Counted from the stretch's first letter, positions 10,601-21,036 are shown. The stretch is 64,000 nt of DNA from Trichomonas vaginalis G3 (GCF_026262505.1 NC_067207.1:15840082-15904081); one strand, 5' to 3'. The notes: generated by a model not told the origin, from the letters alone. Program-made: numbers and translations.

Positions 10601-11066
10601 GTATCATTGCTTCTACAGCAATGAGTCCTACGAGGTTATGTTCCATACTGCCCCATTAATGCCAACAGATTATAAGGAAGCTCAGCAAATTTACAAAAAA
10701 CGTCACATCGGTAACGATAACATCAATGTTATATGGAGCGAAAATGAACAGGACTACAATCCATTGACAATTTCCTCCCAATTTAACGATGCTCACGTTA
10801 TAATTTACCCAATAAACGGATCTGACGATTTATTCAGAGTTTCTATCTACAGAAAGAAGAAGGAGCTCAGTTTCGGACCAGCTACAAGCGATACAATCAT
10901 TTCTAGCAAATCTTTGCCGTTTTTAGTTAGATGGACTGCAATTTTTGCTGACAGAGAAGCGAGAAGAGGATCAACAACAATTGTTCCTGCTTTAGAATTT
11001 ATTAATTCTATTAGATACCTCGAAAACGCGATGACTAACAAAACAGACAAACAATCTAACAATTAG
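7605..11066 (+). CDS. RapGAP-domain GTPase-activating protein (tuberin/RalGAP type)
   Basis: The 1153-aa protein is mostly alpha-helical, with the amphipathic repeats expected of the long scaffold in tuberin and RalGAP subunits. The RapGAP domain lies at about residues 930-1140. Its catalytic helix carries the conserved KKRHIGNDNINVIWSE, where the Asn of the GND motif is the 'Asn thumb' that drives GTP hydrolysis on Rap/Ral/Rheb-type GTPases. The downstream FNDAHVIIYPI and FLVRWTAIFADREARRG also fit the fold. No Rheb-binding or coiled-coil segment is obvious, so I cannot choose between TSC2-like and RalGAP-alpha-like. The likely role is control of a small GTPase in growth or membrane-traffic signalling. 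Confidence 0.85.
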   Translation: MNQQPDTAHDCIDLLRGMIEELKQLKDDKSKPEIFFNQYNVNVPNISEYKIIPSLNHILLTEPIKDAKIRNLFWSILVHYSSNSDTDDYSKWIELYKVFLINQTSYDEWIDSLAQKVKGKKRFWFWFGVLSNLPISELVKYHYAQKISKPEDITKCIGSEYKIAVEFIINCIRVDNSDVENILSEIFYPIMKFTTIGSENLSSMRAKFLNNSKKNVDKFIQSIPEESRKIVYNYFVKSAYNSPNHEKRLQLRKITHSFCRIFGIQVTSKLISDTYLIIHDNEELACFIFANLFDFFKQTEYSIDSINLTENLLKNVNFEVSANSLISQLAVTFSPILLSIDKKELLEWRDKSKIKNDRVKPSKEVVELCNHTMEIYDDPSSFDLFMNEYCELFNNFFSPYRINQNVIKNRFCIHIREQLTKLPAEQLINRCLSFVNLILSKGFPQSSLSRFIETLVFIQTRLAANVSSNMFFIFQNFFNRLTDIIDDMNFINNFRVTYLLVCSTQPSSISDDCRTKWCEIVRKSLQYDDPQPISLIAAHHALYTFYTHAINAELPINLLKALEKRIQKSDKNEIIERIGIIHSLRSLLSDKPEIRDQLGDMIDKIADNFDDLTVSALSFLIADEVFTLKQVTDKTKQIWKHFLQKPITNSKPLRFLTMFPPIYDQISKIFPEFFDMIIDKIIESVNTLENDEDEAFLSQLLDIVHEAALKSRNPILFTNSLKKLLPCKKEFIKRCISRSIPKFALRLNQEYGNVSPPEGDHESVAVVKEESVLCFKAISKDEVRIFSKSMYNSDCYDVKAHYFDPDKQQEKYEEKSCNFVEEKRENSNFNENMQSYIDILNGFESPHLNSEPKLNQEEWPSSREFINSFDFAFISREDENVTDSDNNEKIICQIPTAMSLLCSLYKDLEDMHYSGTLHLVDLAEKNTRTISPGETIRIGLVYVAKNQTDQNDILRNIWTDDLVTERFKSFVRSLGSIVDLSKHIYFNGKMDSNTYTNGRYHCFYSNESYEVMFHTAPLMPTDYKEAQQIYKKRHIGNDNINVIWSENEQDYNPLTISSQFNDAHVIIYPINGSDDLFRVSIYRKKKELSFGPATSDTIISSKSLPFLVRWTAIFADREARRGSTTIVPALEFINSIRYLENAMTNKTDKQSNN

Positions 11067-11755
11067 CACAATTATTCTTGCTTTTTGTGTTTTGTAAATG
11101 TGATATATGTGTTTAATTTTTATTTTTCTCTAATTTTTCTCTTCAAATCATCTCAAAATGGTTTGAGATAAAATATTATTTAAAATTAATGATATTTCAC
11201 AGTGCATTGCCAAGATATTTTCAATAGAAATGTCAATGACATGCATATCACGAGGTCTTGTATCAAAATTCTACAATTCCCAGAAGGATTCATCTAAAAG
11301 ATTTTCGAGATCACTATCTTTTATGAAATGGATTCATGATATAATTTTTCTATTATTCTTTCACTCGTATTTTGCCATTTCTTTGAGAAAGAATCAATCT
11401 CAAACAACATTATCAAGAGCGCAGCTTCTGTTTTAGGACATAATATAACAGTGCTACCACTGTTTCGGACAGAGATTGTTGCTTGTAAATTAGTTTTATT
11501 CTTTATGTTTGGAATGAATAAAAGTCGTTTAATATGAATTCAATGAAGAAAAGGCTAGAAATAGGGAATATCTGCTATTTATTTGATTCTTTCAGAAATG
11601 GGTAACAAATTCAGGGAGATTATTTTACAATTTGAGTTAAAAAGGCGAATGATATTATTTTTCTTAAAGTTCGAGACTTTAAATAGGTATTGGCAGAATA
11701 TGCATTGAAAGTGGTCAAAAATTTTCCCAAAAAAAATTTTCAAAAGAAAAATCGC
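11067..11755. other. Intergenic region, no supported gene
   Basis: AT-rich sequence. A short open frame at 11230-11436 (68 codons) has no recognisable features and is probably chance. The end of this stretch contains the CTU2 leader. Confidence 0.4.
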
Positions 11756-12544
11756 ATGAGTGGGATTTGCCCTGGTTGCAAGCAAGAAAAGGAACTTTTT
11801 GCACTCAGAAAGTGCACACCCAAGTGTGATAACTGCACTTGTGAACAAATTGGCAAGCAATATATGAATATTTTTAGAAAATCTACAATGGAATTAAAGA
11901 GACATACTCTGAATATCTTAGTTGCTGTATCAGGTGGTCCGTGTTCAATGTTTGCGTATACTATTCTTACAGAAAGAGTTGATACAAAGAGGCCAGGAAA
12001 AAGCAGTGCAATTCGTAAAATTGAACCTATTTCAACAAAGCAATTAGATTTACCTAACTTACATCATATTGACAAGTTTACTGTTAAGAATGTTGTTGAT
12101 TATGCAGAAAATCACGATTTCAATTGCGTTGTTTTTGGAGACTCAATGGATTTCATTACACTTAAGATCCTTGGATATATTTCACTTGGTAGACCTGATC
12201 TGATTCCATACATTGCAGGAAATGATTTTACGACTTACAAAAATGTTGCAATTCTTAGACCTGCACGTACTTTACTAACATCAGAGCTTAAGTTTTGGTG
12301 TGATACACATCATGTTGCCACAACAAATGAAAAATCTTTACTTCAGAAGGAATTTGAAGTTGAAAAGCATATGCTGGATAATATAATTGCTGATGGTAAC
12401 GATACTACTGTACATTCTGTTCAAAGTATGGGCGAAAAAATGCCTCAGACGAAGTATACAGAAAAATGCCCTATTTGTGGTCTGCCTGCTGAAACAAGTG
12501 AATCTCCTTGCGCAATCTGCCTTGTAGAAGCTAAATCTATATAG
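11756..12544 (+). CDS. CTU2: Cytoplasmic tRNA 2-thiolation protein 2 (CTU2/NCS2-like)
   Basis: The 262-aa product starts MSGICPGCKQEKELF. This start is chosen over an in-frame ATG 22 codons upstream because it begins directly with a zinc-binding CxxC pair (further Cys pairs follow at CTPKCDNCTC). The segment ILVAVSGGPCSMFAYTIL is a degenerate PP-loop, as in Ncs2/Ctu2; the catalytic partner Ctu1 has the full SGGKDS form. The C-terminus carries two more Cys pairs (CPICG and CAIC), also typical. In yeast and animals Ncs6-Ncs2 thiolates U34 of tRNA Lys, Glu and Gln using sulfur from Urm1. It is shorter than yeast Ncs2. Confidence 0.75.
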   Translation: MSGICPGCKQEKELFALRKCTPKCDNCTCEQIGKQYMNIFRKSTMELKRHTLNILVAVSGGPCSMFAYTILTERVDTKRPGKSSAIRKIEPISTKQLDLPNLHHIDKFTVKNVVDYAENHDFNCVVFGDSMDFITLKILGYISLGRPDLIPYIAGNDFTTYKNVAILRPARTLLTSELKFWCDTHHVATTNEKSLLQKEFEVEKHMLDNIIADGNDTTVHSVQSMGEKMPQTKYTEKCPICGLPAETSESPCAICLVEAKSI

Positions 12545-12680
12545 AAATATATTAAGTTTGTTTTTCATATCTAATTGTGAATAAAAAAAGTAAGAAAAAT
12601 ACATAATCCATTAAATTATAAGTAAATCCGTTTTAGTGTTTTTAATATTAAAACAAATAATACAATCTGAATAAAATAAT

Positions 12681-13274
12681 TTAGCAGCAAGACTTCTTAG
12701 GTTCAGTTTCTGCTGTTGGTTGAACAGAATTCGATGGGTTGCCCAATACAATATCTCCTTTTTGTACGGAATGCAAAACTTCTTGAGCTAATTTATAAAA
12801 AGTTTCTTTGATATTTGTATTTTCCTTGGCAGATGTTTCAATGTACTCTAAATCGAAGTTTTCGACAAATTTTTGTATTTCATCTTTTGTTATTTTTCTT
12901 TCTTCTATTAAATCAATTTTTGAGCCAACTAAAAGAATCCTGCAATTTTTATGGCATAATGAACGAATGTCATTGAGCCATGTTTCCAAATGTTGAAAAG
13001 AAAGGTGGTCATTAATTGCGAAAAACAAAACTACGCCAACAGCATTTCTAAAATATGCTTTGGCTAATGATCTGTACTGCTCTTGTCCTGCTGTATCCCA
13101 TATTTGAAGTTTGATTTGCGTTTTATCAATATTTAAATTATACGGCATAAATTCAACGCCAACTGTTTCTTCAGAATTATCGCTGTATGTGTTTCTGCAT
13201 AATCTATGAACTAATGATGTCTTGCCAACAGCTTGATCACCCACAAGGAGAAACTTGAATGTATACGAATTCAT
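12681..13274 (-). CDS. Rab family small GTPase
   Basis: The 197-aa protein has all the Ras-superfamily G motifs: P-loop GDQAVGKTS (residues 12-20), the switch I Thr in EETVGVEFMPY, switch II WDTAGQEQYRSLAKAYFR (a Rab signature), a G4 motif written GSKIDL where NKxD is usual, and the G5 motif ETSAK. It ends in KKSCC, a double-cysteine geranylgeranylation site for membrane anchoring. The Ser in place of Asn in G4 is seen in some divergent Rabs and may alter nucleotide affinity. Trichomonads have greatly expanded Rab families, and the exact subfamily is not clear (Rab6- or Rab5-like by WDTAGQEQYRSL). Confidence 0.92.
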   Translation of the reverse strand: MNSYTFKFLLVGDQAVGKTSLVHRLCRNTYSDNSEETVGVEFMPYNLNIDKTQIKLQIWDTAGQEQYRSLAKAYFRNAVGVVLFFAINDHLSFQHLETWLNDIRSLCHKNCRILLVGSKIDLIEERKITKDEIQKFVENFDLEYIETSAKENTNIKETFYKLAQEVLHSVQKGDIVLGNPSNSVQPTAETEPKKSCC

Positions 13275-14567
13275 AATTTATTGAATTGAGTATTGTCGGC
13301 GGTTTGATTTTTCATTACGTTATAATCACGAATGTTTTCAATTCCTGGATAATTGTTAATTAAACATGAAATTTGACAGGCATCTGCCAGATGAATCCAA
13401 AGGTGACCAAACTATTTTTTGAAAGTCCGCCATAACTTTAATGGTACTATTTCAGCGTGTACAATGAATACAAAAATTCTAAGAGTGCCACATAAAATAG
13501 TACTTTAGACTTGAGTTAATGCTACCAAGCAAATGTTAAAAAGATGACTTTAGTGTTTTGATAATCAAAGATTAAAATCATTATTGTCTAAATCAATAAT
13601 CATAACGACAGAAGTTAATGTTTTTTCATCAGTGCTTTAAATCCACTTTTAAAAGTATACCTCAAAAATCAAAATATCAAAAAAAATTGGCCGATAGGTT
13701 TGGCTTTAATTTTTGTCTGCTTTTATGATTTGATATGGATGTTATAATTTTAAAAGTTGAGCCAAATTCACCAATAGATTTTTGAGATTTGCAAATACTC
13801 AATAATTTTCAGCGTGTTATCTTTTATTAAAAGAACTATTTGGTTTCAGTATCATATAAATTGATATTTACTTTCTATTTGAACCTTCATTTAGCTAATG
13901 ATTTAATAATACAGATTTCATCTAGTCCTTATAAGAGAATTTTGAATTTGTTATAATAAAAAAACAAACAGATATAGCTTACACTTCTATAATAAAGATA
14001 CCTTTTATAGAAATCAGTATGAAATGTGTTTTGGCTTATTGGAAGCATATCAGACATAATCGCCATAATCAAAAAATCTATATACCCAATAAGTAATAAA
14101 TTTGTCGATATAGATTTTCCATAAAATTAGTTTTTAGTCTGATCTTAAAATAAATTTAATTTTTTATAAAAAAAATCACATTTAAAAGTACCTTTTTAGT
14201 AGCTCGAAATCCTGTTGGTGGATTTCGGGCGTACTTCAAAATTAGCTTTTCTTCTACATATGCAAGCTATATTTTAAATATGGAGCAAATCGGATCGGCG
14301 AAAGTAGTTTAGTTACCTTTGATGAATCCAACATTTCGATTGTTGTAACTATTTTAAGTGTAAAAAAATGATGAGCATACTATTTCTACTGCTGTTTCGT
14401 CATGATCCAGGAACAAATGTAAGAAATTTCGATTTTTCAGAATAATCACATTATTTCGCATTTTTAAAGCATTATCGCTATTTAGATCACAAAAATGAGT
14501 TCAACTCTAATGTCCTTTACAAATAATTCCAAGACCCTGAAGACACAAGAATAAAAGTGACGCTATT
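13275..14567. other. Long AT-rich intergenic stretch, no gene seen
   Basis: About 1.3 kb with no long open frame, no tRNA-like fold and no repeat array. The divergent promoters of the Rab gene and eL38 must lie at its two ends. Confidence 0.5.
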
Positions 14568-14849
14568 ATGCCCAAACAAGTACTTACTGCTCGTCAATTT
14601 GTAGAGAGATGTATGGCTCCAGATGCAAAAAATGTTGTTATACTTCGTGTTAACGATGAGACAGCTAAGTTTAAGCTCAAAACAACAAAACAACTCTATA
14701 CCCTTACTGTTAAGAAAGGAGAACTTATACAACAAGTCATTGATTCTCTCCCCGAAAAATTCCGCGATACAATTGTTGACAAAAAGAAAAAAGTTGATCC
14801 ATATTTTCAAATTGATGAAGAACAACCTGCAGAAAATCAGCAACAATAA
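14568..14849 (+). CDS. RPL38: Large-subunit ribosomal protein eL38
   Basis: The 93-aa product begins MPKQVLTARQFVERCMAPDAKNVVI and continues with NDETAKFKLKTTKQLYTL. This is the eL38 pattern: MPKQI start, DAKxVxI, and KFKxR-x-LYTL. The usual length is about 70 residues. This copy has a longer charged C-terminal tail (KKKKVDPYFQIDEEQPAENQQQ) that goes beyond the conserved fold. It acts in the 60S subunit near expansion segments. The gene stands alone, without introns. Confidence 0.85.
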   Translation: MPKQVLTARQFVERCMAPDAKNVVILRVNDETAKFKLKTTKQLYTLTVKKGELIQQVIDSLPEKFRDTIVDKKKKVDPYFQIDEEQPAENQQQ

Positions 14850-15292
14850 TGTTATTTTACCTTTAAAATACTAAATTTGTCATGTTTTTATCTAATTATA
14901 GTATAAATTCAAATATAAAATGGAAACAAATTTATTAATTCAATAATGCCCATATGTATAGTGTTATAAATCATCTAGAAATGTATGTGTTCAATAAAAT
15001 TATATTAGATGCCCAACTTTTCTATAGAGCAATTTTTAAAACCAATTTGATGAATCTTGAATATAAGAAATATGAATAATATCACTCACATCGAGTGCTT
15101 TTCTTGTCTGGTTAATGTAAAAATTCTTGTTATGTGATACAATTGGAAAAATAAAATTCAATGACCAAATAGTTTTAAATAGTAATGATTGTGTTGAATT
15201 AAAACAGGAAATCCTGTTTGATAGTAATGCATTTCATCATAGAGGTCAAAAATATATTAAAACAAATCAACATGAGTTGAATAATTTCAATA
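14850..15292. other. AT-rich downstream region of eL38
   Basis: No gene is seen. The stretch separates eL38 from a decayed coding scrap. Confidence 0.4.
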
Positions 15293-15511
15293 TTTAAAGA
15301 ATCAATTGAAAAAACTAAACGCAAAGAAAGTCTTGATTTTGAATCACAAACAACTAATACCAATTATGAATCAAAAATCAGTGAGGCTCCACTTCCACTA
15401 TGTTTTCCTCCTGTATTTAATTTACAAAAACATACATCAAACCAAAGCGATAATATCATTGAAAATATCTTAATTCATAAGTCTTCCAATGATGATACTT
15501 CGCAGTTGTAA
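15293..15511 (+). pseudogene. Host coding fragment without a start codon
   Basis: A 72-codon open stretch with coding-like composition ends in a normal stop. It starts FKESIEKTKRKESLDFESQ and ends NDDTSQL. There is no ATG at its head, and the sequence before it is non-coding. It resembles the C-terminal tail of a low-complexity host protein left after gene decay. Family unknown. Confidence 0.35.
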
Positions 15512-16559
15512 TTTTTTATATATTTTGTTTGTATTTTCATCATGTAAAGAATTTCACCCTGTTTATTGAATTCACTGTTGTTTCCCCTTGAACATTCTAT
15601 TCTAATTTTTAAGGGCTGATATTAATATAGATAAAATTTTTTATTAGGCGATAAATATTAGACAAAAGAATGCTACTTGAATATGTTGTTAATTTGATAT
15701 AGGTTTTATAAAGGTGTTGAGAATTCGAGAAGATTGTGATAGCGGAAGCTTTAGAGATTTATTATGTAATATCTAGATGGAAAGACATGATTAACTGCCA
15801 GAAAATCTCTAAAAATATTGACATTATAAAATATTCTTTCGAAAAATTTCAATATATTTTTCGGCAAATTAAGCTAATACGATAATGATTTAAAATTATA
15901 TGATTTAAAAGAATTTAGTTACATAAAATTCAAAACAATAAATGATCATTCAAATACAAAAAAATTGAATGCTATATCAATATAAATTTTAAACCGAATT
16001 TTAATGATGAATAATAGGATATATGACATTATCTTAATCAGAGAATTCTTTTTCTAAGAAAAATCCATAAACAACCATTCAAAAAAATATAATAAGATAG
16101 AAAAATGAGATTACTCGAATAACAACAAAAAAATTTTAAATAAAAAAAGTTGTTCACTCAATTTTTCAATGAGTTAATATTTTTTATATAAACAGAAAAG
16201 TTTAAAATCACATAAACCAATGATTATTAAACATTTTAATTTGTGAGAATTTTTTAATTCATATGGTTTCAAATTTTCCTTGTATTCTTATTATATATAC
16301 AGACCGAATATTTGATCTTAATTTGTTGCACGTTGAATTTTCTATTCTCAAAACACTTAATTCTGAGAAACTTTTCAAAAATCAAAAAAATAGCATTGAC
16401 CAAAAATGAAAAAATTGATATATGCTTGGAACTCTATAATATCTTAAAAATCAAAACTACTTTTTTGAGACCATTTTTTAAAGAATCACAATCTCTCACA
16501 AAAATCCACGATTTTTCTGAGATTGAATTCTGATATCATTTTTTTCATTATTATTCTCT
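15512..16559. other. AT-rich intergenic region with the upstream region of the IBD gene
   Basis: About 1 kb without a supported gene. A 73-codon frame at 16312-16533 is Lys/Leu-rich and may be chance or another scrap. Just before the next start the sequence reads GATATCATTTTTTTCATTAT, which contains a TCATTTTT match to the trichomonad Inr promoter consensus (TCA followed by pyrimidines and T/A) about 30 bp from the ATG. Confidence 0.45.
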
Positions 16560-17270
16560 ATGGCTGAACTTTGCACACTCATCGTTGGCGGAAGACATTT
16601 CATGTCTTTGACAGCTGGATTCCCAATCCCCAAGCATAAATCAGGCGCTCTTCAACAGATTCTCGGAATGAACTTTTACTATCCAGATTCAATTACTCGC
16701 GATGACTTCGAATTTTCAAATACAGAAAGCAATGAAGAGTTAAACCTTGTCAGCAGATCTTTCAACGCAAAGATTACACCACCACATAAGGACTCTCATC
16801 CTGAAAAAGCCTCTGATATTATCATTGAACCACATAACATCGGACTTCTTCCAGCATCTGAGTGGTCCCCAAGACAAACTAACCTCGAAGAGATCAAAGC
16901 TTCATATTTCACCAGAAGAAACGGCACAGCTCGTTCTTTTGACCTCAAATTGTACAACGCCCTCTGCATCACCAAGAATTACGAATCAGCTTACAAATTC
17001 GTTGGAGTCATGTGGATTGATTCCAAGCATTTCAAGATCAACGAAAAGATCTTCTCACAGTTCCTCGGCAACAAATCAGAGTTCTTAACCTTGTTCGACA
17101 AGCAGGGCTTAATTAACAAGTACGGTTTCGAGCAAGTTTTCAAAGGCGCAAACCCTGTATTTTCAAGAGATGTTTCCTGTGATGATGTTGATGATTGCAC
17201 TGTCTGCAGCTTCAAGGATCCACTTAATAGATTTTCTAGAGATAAACCATTTGAAAGGGTTGATCTCTAA
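16560..17270 (+). CDS. Initiator-binding-domain (IBD/IBP39-like) protein
   Basis: The 236-aa protein has a central segment (about residues 120-200) reading SYFTRRNGTARSFDLKLYNA, then FVGVMWIDSKHFKINEKIFS and LFDKQGLINKYGFEQVF. This pattern (KLYNAL, VGVxWI, KIN, a final GF) matches the winged-helix initiator-binding domain family of trichomonads, whose founder IBP39 recognises the Inr element and nucleates the transcription machinery. The N-terminal 110 residues and the Cys-rich C-terminus (CDDVDDCTVCSF) are not part of that domain. It is probably a DNA-binding transcription factor in the nucleus. Codon use is richer in G+C than its flanks, as expected for a real gene. Confidence 0.6.
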   Translation: MAELCTLIVGGRHFMSLTAGFPIPKHKSGALQQILGMNFYYPDSITRDDFEFSNTESNEELNLVSRSFNAKITPPHKDSHPEKASDIIIEPHNIGLLPASEWSPRQTNLEEIKASYFTRRNGTARSFDLKLYNALCITKNYESAYKFVGVMWIDSKHFKINEKIFSQFLGNKSEFLTLFDKQGLINKYGFEQVFKGANPVFSRDVSCDDVDDCTVCSFKDPLNRFSRDKPFERVDL

Positions 17271-17590
17271 ATTCGTGTATATCTTTATGTATATAATAAA
17301 TTTGTATGTATCATGCTTATTAATTAAATTCTTTTTTTCCTTTTTCATTTTTTATGATTGGTTTTGGAGATACGAAAAATTATTCCGAATTTGCAGGTAT
17401 CTGTATCTATTTCGAATTAAGGAGAAAACTTTTATTATGCATATGATGCATTATATTAGGGGAAATGCAGAAGAAAGTACCATAAAAGTAGAAAAAATTA
17501 TATTTCATCGGATGAGAAATCGAATTTACATTAAATCCTTAGTGGGTATTTATATCTCAATGTATATAATTAGGAAATTACCAAAGTTAA
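17271..17590. other. Downstream region of the IBD gene
   Basis: AT-rich. Several short open frames overlap here without coding character. It may include decayed parts of the next fragment. Confidence 0.35.
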
Positions 17591-17800
17591 GCCTATATTC
17601 TCAAGTATAACAGTTGTTCCTTCGAAGATTTAGATCTGTCATTTTTTTCTTCCTTCGACACCAAAAATAATGACAAACTAGCTGTAGCGAATTTCTGGAA
17701 ATCATCGATAATTGCACATGGGCTGCCAAAAGCTAATGACATATCGACACACGACTGGATCTGTTATGTCTACAAAAATAACTTAATATCTGGTAATTAG
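17591..17800 (+). pseudogene. Host coding fragment, start lost
   Basis: A 69-codon open stretch without an ATG ends at a TAG. It contains FEDLDLSFFSSFDTKNNDK and ANFWKSSIIAHGLPKANDIS, which looks like ordinary cytosolic protein sequence. The upstream part is not readable. I interpret it as the tail of a decayed host gene of unknown family. Confidence 0.4.
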
Positions 17801-19044
17801 GTATTATACCAAACCTTTAACTCATAACTATTTTTATCATTTCTAATAATGTTAAATATAGTAATCACCTTTCCAATACTTTGAACATATTTTCAAAATC
17901 ATCAAATATATTTTTCATAAGTAGTATTTTTGTATATGTAAAGTTAATATAATTGGGAAATACTATAATGTTTTACATGTATTCAATGTATTCTTTACAA
18001 TTAATATCATAAAAAATATAAATATTGGTTTTAGGATAAAATGGTCTTGATTACCAATGAGTCTATTATAAAAAATGACTTCAACAATAGGTAGGCCTAT
18101 ATTTATAACCCAAAAACAATACAATATTTGTTATTGCATTGAAATACATGGATTCTTTGAGAATATTTATTTCCCAGATTGCAGTGTGTTTTTCGAAGTC
18201 ATTTGTTCACTTTTATTGATAAAAATTTTGAATTTTTTGAAATATATAGTTCTTTTCAACATAAATGATTATCATTATTGAACAAAAGGTAAATAATGGA
18301 AGTGTATCGCATTTTATCTAAATTTCTTTCGATGATATGCATAATTTGAAGCTATTGGATACGTAATATCTTCAATTTTCAGATGAACTTGCGGTAATTA
18401 GCTAAGTTATAGCTGTGGGTGAGTTTGCTAAATGTTTTTAGATTCCAAATTTTTTTCGAAATCAAGAAAATGAAGAAAAACATCTATGAATTTCATAAGG
18501 AATTTGTTTTTTCAAAAAAAATTTGGAACAATTTGAAGTTAAAAACAGTTTTTTTGATAATTATAATCAATAATTAGTGATTTTATTACTATGAAAGAAT
18601 ATTATTTTAAATACCTATTCTAATTATAATAATCAGTTACTAAAATATTGATTAATTATCATCTTATATAAAAAATTAATAAAGTCTCTATGTTTCAGAG
18701 TAATCAATCTTTCATAATATTCAATGGTATTATTATGACCATATATGTTTATGCTCTGAGTGCTTCATAATCTGTTATGAAATACGAAATTCATAATACA
18801 AGACAAATGAATATAACCATTAGTTTTCCACTAGTTTAAAGAGGATGTTTCATACTAAAAACATGTAGACAAATTAAATTATGGATGTTGCAAATGAAAG
18901 TTCATTTAAATGAGTTTTCCTTATAAAACAGCTATCCATAGGGTTGCTAAATTAATACAGTCTTTCAAAATGGCTTAATATTAAGAAGTATATTTCTTGA
19001 TGAAAGGAGTTGGCAAAAAATTATATAAAAAGTGACAATTTCAA
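17801..19044. other. AT-rich gap, no gene seen
   Basis: About 1.2 kb of low-complexity AT sequence. No array, RNA fold or long frame was found. The last 60 bp hold the leader of the next gene, including TATATAAAAAGTG about 15-25 bp before the ATG. Confidence 0.45.
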
Positions 19045-21036
19045 ATGTCTAAAAAAGGAAAATCGAAGAAAGGAAACAGCGAATTACCACCAGGTATGGA
19101 ACTTCCACCAATGGAAGGAATGGAAGGCATGGATGGTGATTTTGAAATTCAAAATATGGACGATATCGAACTTGATGAAGATGATTACGCAGCACTCGGA
19201 ATAGAACCTCCAAAGAAAGGCAAAAGCAAGGCTAAAGAAGCCCCTGCAGTCATCGACCCCGCATCACTAAATTTAGATGAAGAAGGAAATATTGATGATA
19301 TCAGTTTAGATGAAGACGAGCTGAAGGCAATGGGTATGGATATTAACGATTTAGATGAGGATGAAAAGAAAATGATGCAGGCCAAAGAAAAGAAAAAAGC
19401 TCCAGAAAAGAAGCCAGAAGCGAAGAAACCAGCTCCAAAGGCTAAACCAAAGCCAGAACCAGAGCCAGAAGAAGATGGCGATGATGAGGGAGATGAAGAA
19501 GCCCCGGTTGAGGTAGAAATGAATGATGAAGACGAAGCGCTTCTTAAAGAAGTCGTAGAATGCGAAATTAATGAATTACCAGACGATAATGATAACAAAG
19601 AAACAAAAATCAAGTTAGATAAGAAAGATGCGAAACATTCAGGTTCAAAAGAAAAATTCCACAAGAAAGACGTCGCGCAAATCACAAACTATGAAGATTA
19701 CTTTAATTTCTTTGCAGCAAATGTCTTAAATTACATTGAATTCGCTGATGATAAAGAAAATTGCCAAGAATACCTTGAAAGAATCAAACATATGACTCCT
19801 TTCGTCGTACAAGGAAAGAGAGCAAAGTTCCCACCTATAAATGCTTATAAAACTCCAAAACCAGTACCTCCATTTGCCATGTGGAATAAAATCAGCAGTG
19901 GAAACCCAATAAATATTCCACCGGAGTTCGACATCGAAAAATCTCCAACAGATGTCCTCGATAAAGACTTTAAAGAGCTTATGAGGATTGCAACCGAATT
20001 AAAGACCAGAAAACAGCCAAAATCAGCACTTACAGTAGCCAGAGCAGCTAAACAAGTCAAGGACAGCATACACAAGCTTACAGAACCATGTTTTCTCACT
20101 ACAGATTTGATTACTTGGGAATATCCAGCAGAAAATATGAATATTTCTGCAAAAGAAATCGCAATTCATGTCATTAATGTTACTACTACATTGAAGAACT
20201 ACAGATTGGGCTTCAAAATCCCAGGATTTACCAAAGAACTTTATGTCAACGCTTCCAACGTTGGAGAGACATTAAACTTCGCAGGACTGAAGCCAGCAAC
20301 ATCAGCCAAGAAGTTCCAGAGCGAGCAAGGCATTCTTTCCCTTGAATCAGACCCTTCTGGCAAATCCAAACCAGTTGGCCAGGCCCATTTCTCTCTTGTT
20401 GAGTTAAACAGCGATATCAAGACCCAACACAAGATTGCCGTCGCTGGATCCACCGTTGAATTCGAAATTTTGGTGAATAAGCCGTTGGTCAAAGAGAAAA
20501 TCGTTATTGATTCCTACGAATACCACATGTCGCCATTACTTGTCGGCCAAGATTTGAATATCAAGGCCCAACCACCAAAACAAGATCAGCCAGCGGCAGA
20601 ACCACCGAAACAAGCCGCAAAGCCTGCCGCCAAACCAGCATCTAAACCAGCGGCCAAACAGCCTGCAAAGCCTCAGATTCAAATCCCAGAAGTTCGAATT
20701 ATGTCAGATGAGGAATTGAGCTTGTTCTGGCCAGGACCAGTTCTCGAGAGGTTCCAAGAGATCGCTACTGAGATTGTTAAGTACTGCAAGTCCCATAAAA
20801 TGCCTGTTCAGCCAGGTCTCGAAGATCAAGCCAGAAAAGTTGGAGAAAAGATTCAGGAAATGACTGCAAAGCAGGAAAGTGGCGAATTAACCTTAGAAAT
20901 CTATAAAGAAGAAGTTAAAAAAGCAATTGAAAGAGAAAAGGCAAGAATTCCAACATTAGAGGAGAAATTCAGAGAAGAACATAAGGCATTTGTGTTTATG
21001 ATGGTAGAACATTCCAAAGAACTCGAAGAAATGTAA
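19045..21036 (+). CDS. CC2D1/Lgd-like C2-domain protein (probable ESCRT-III cofactor)
   Basis: The 663-aa protein has an acidic N-terminus with repeated LDEDE-L-x-AMG motifs (near residues 45-120), recalling the acidic start of CC2D1 proteins, then a Lys/Pro/Glu linker. A helical stretch (IATELKTRKQPKSALTVARA) resembles a DM14-type repeat. A beta-rich domain at about 370-500 ends VEFEILVNKPLVKEKIVIDS, close to the end of the CC2D1 C2 domain. A Pro/Ala/Lys repeat and a C-terminal coiled coil follow. CC2D1/Lgd proteins bind ESCRT-III Shrub/CHMP4. The family call is inferred from domain order and motifs, and another C2 protein remains possible. Confidence 0.5.
   Translation: MSKKGKSKKGNSELPPGMELPPMEGMEGMDGDFEIQNMDDIELDEDDYAALGIEPPKKGKSKAKEAPAVIDPASLNLDEEGNIDDISLDEDELKAMGMDINDLDEDEKKMMQAKEKKKAPEKKPEAKKPAPKAKPKPEPEPEEDGDDEGDEEAPVEVEMNDEDEALLKEVVECEINELPDDNDNKETKIKLDKKDAKHSGSKEKFHKKDVAQITNYEDYFNFFAANVLNYIEFADDKENCQEYLERIKHMTPFVVQGKRAKFPPINAYKTPKPVPPFAMWNKISSGNPINIPPEFDIEKSPTDVLDKDFKELMRIATELKTRKQPKSALTVARAAKQVKDSIHKLTEPCFLTTDLITWEYPAENMNISAKEIAIHVINVTTTLKNYRLGFKIPGFTKELYVNASNVGETLNFAGLKPATSAKKFQSEQGILSLESDPSGKSKPVGQAHFSLVELNSDIKTQHKIAVAGSTVEFEILVNKPLVKEKIVIDSYEYHMSPLLVGQDLNIKAQPPKQDQPAAEPPKQAAKPAAKPASKPAAKQPAKPQIQIPEVRIMSDEELSLFWPGPVLERFQEIATEIVKYCKSHKMPVQPGLEDQARKVGEKIQEMTAKQESGELTLEIYKEEVKKAIEREKARIPTLEEKFREEHKAFVFMMVEHSKELEEM

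Noticed and set aside
16312-16533. 73-codon Lys/Leu-rich frame before the IBD gene
   Set aside because: No motif, AT-driven composition and no supporting neighbour; chance frame more likely.
17170-17610. 146-codon frame overlapping the end of the IBD gene
   Set aside because: Its first part is a shadow of the IBD gene and the rest is AT-rich sequence without coding character.
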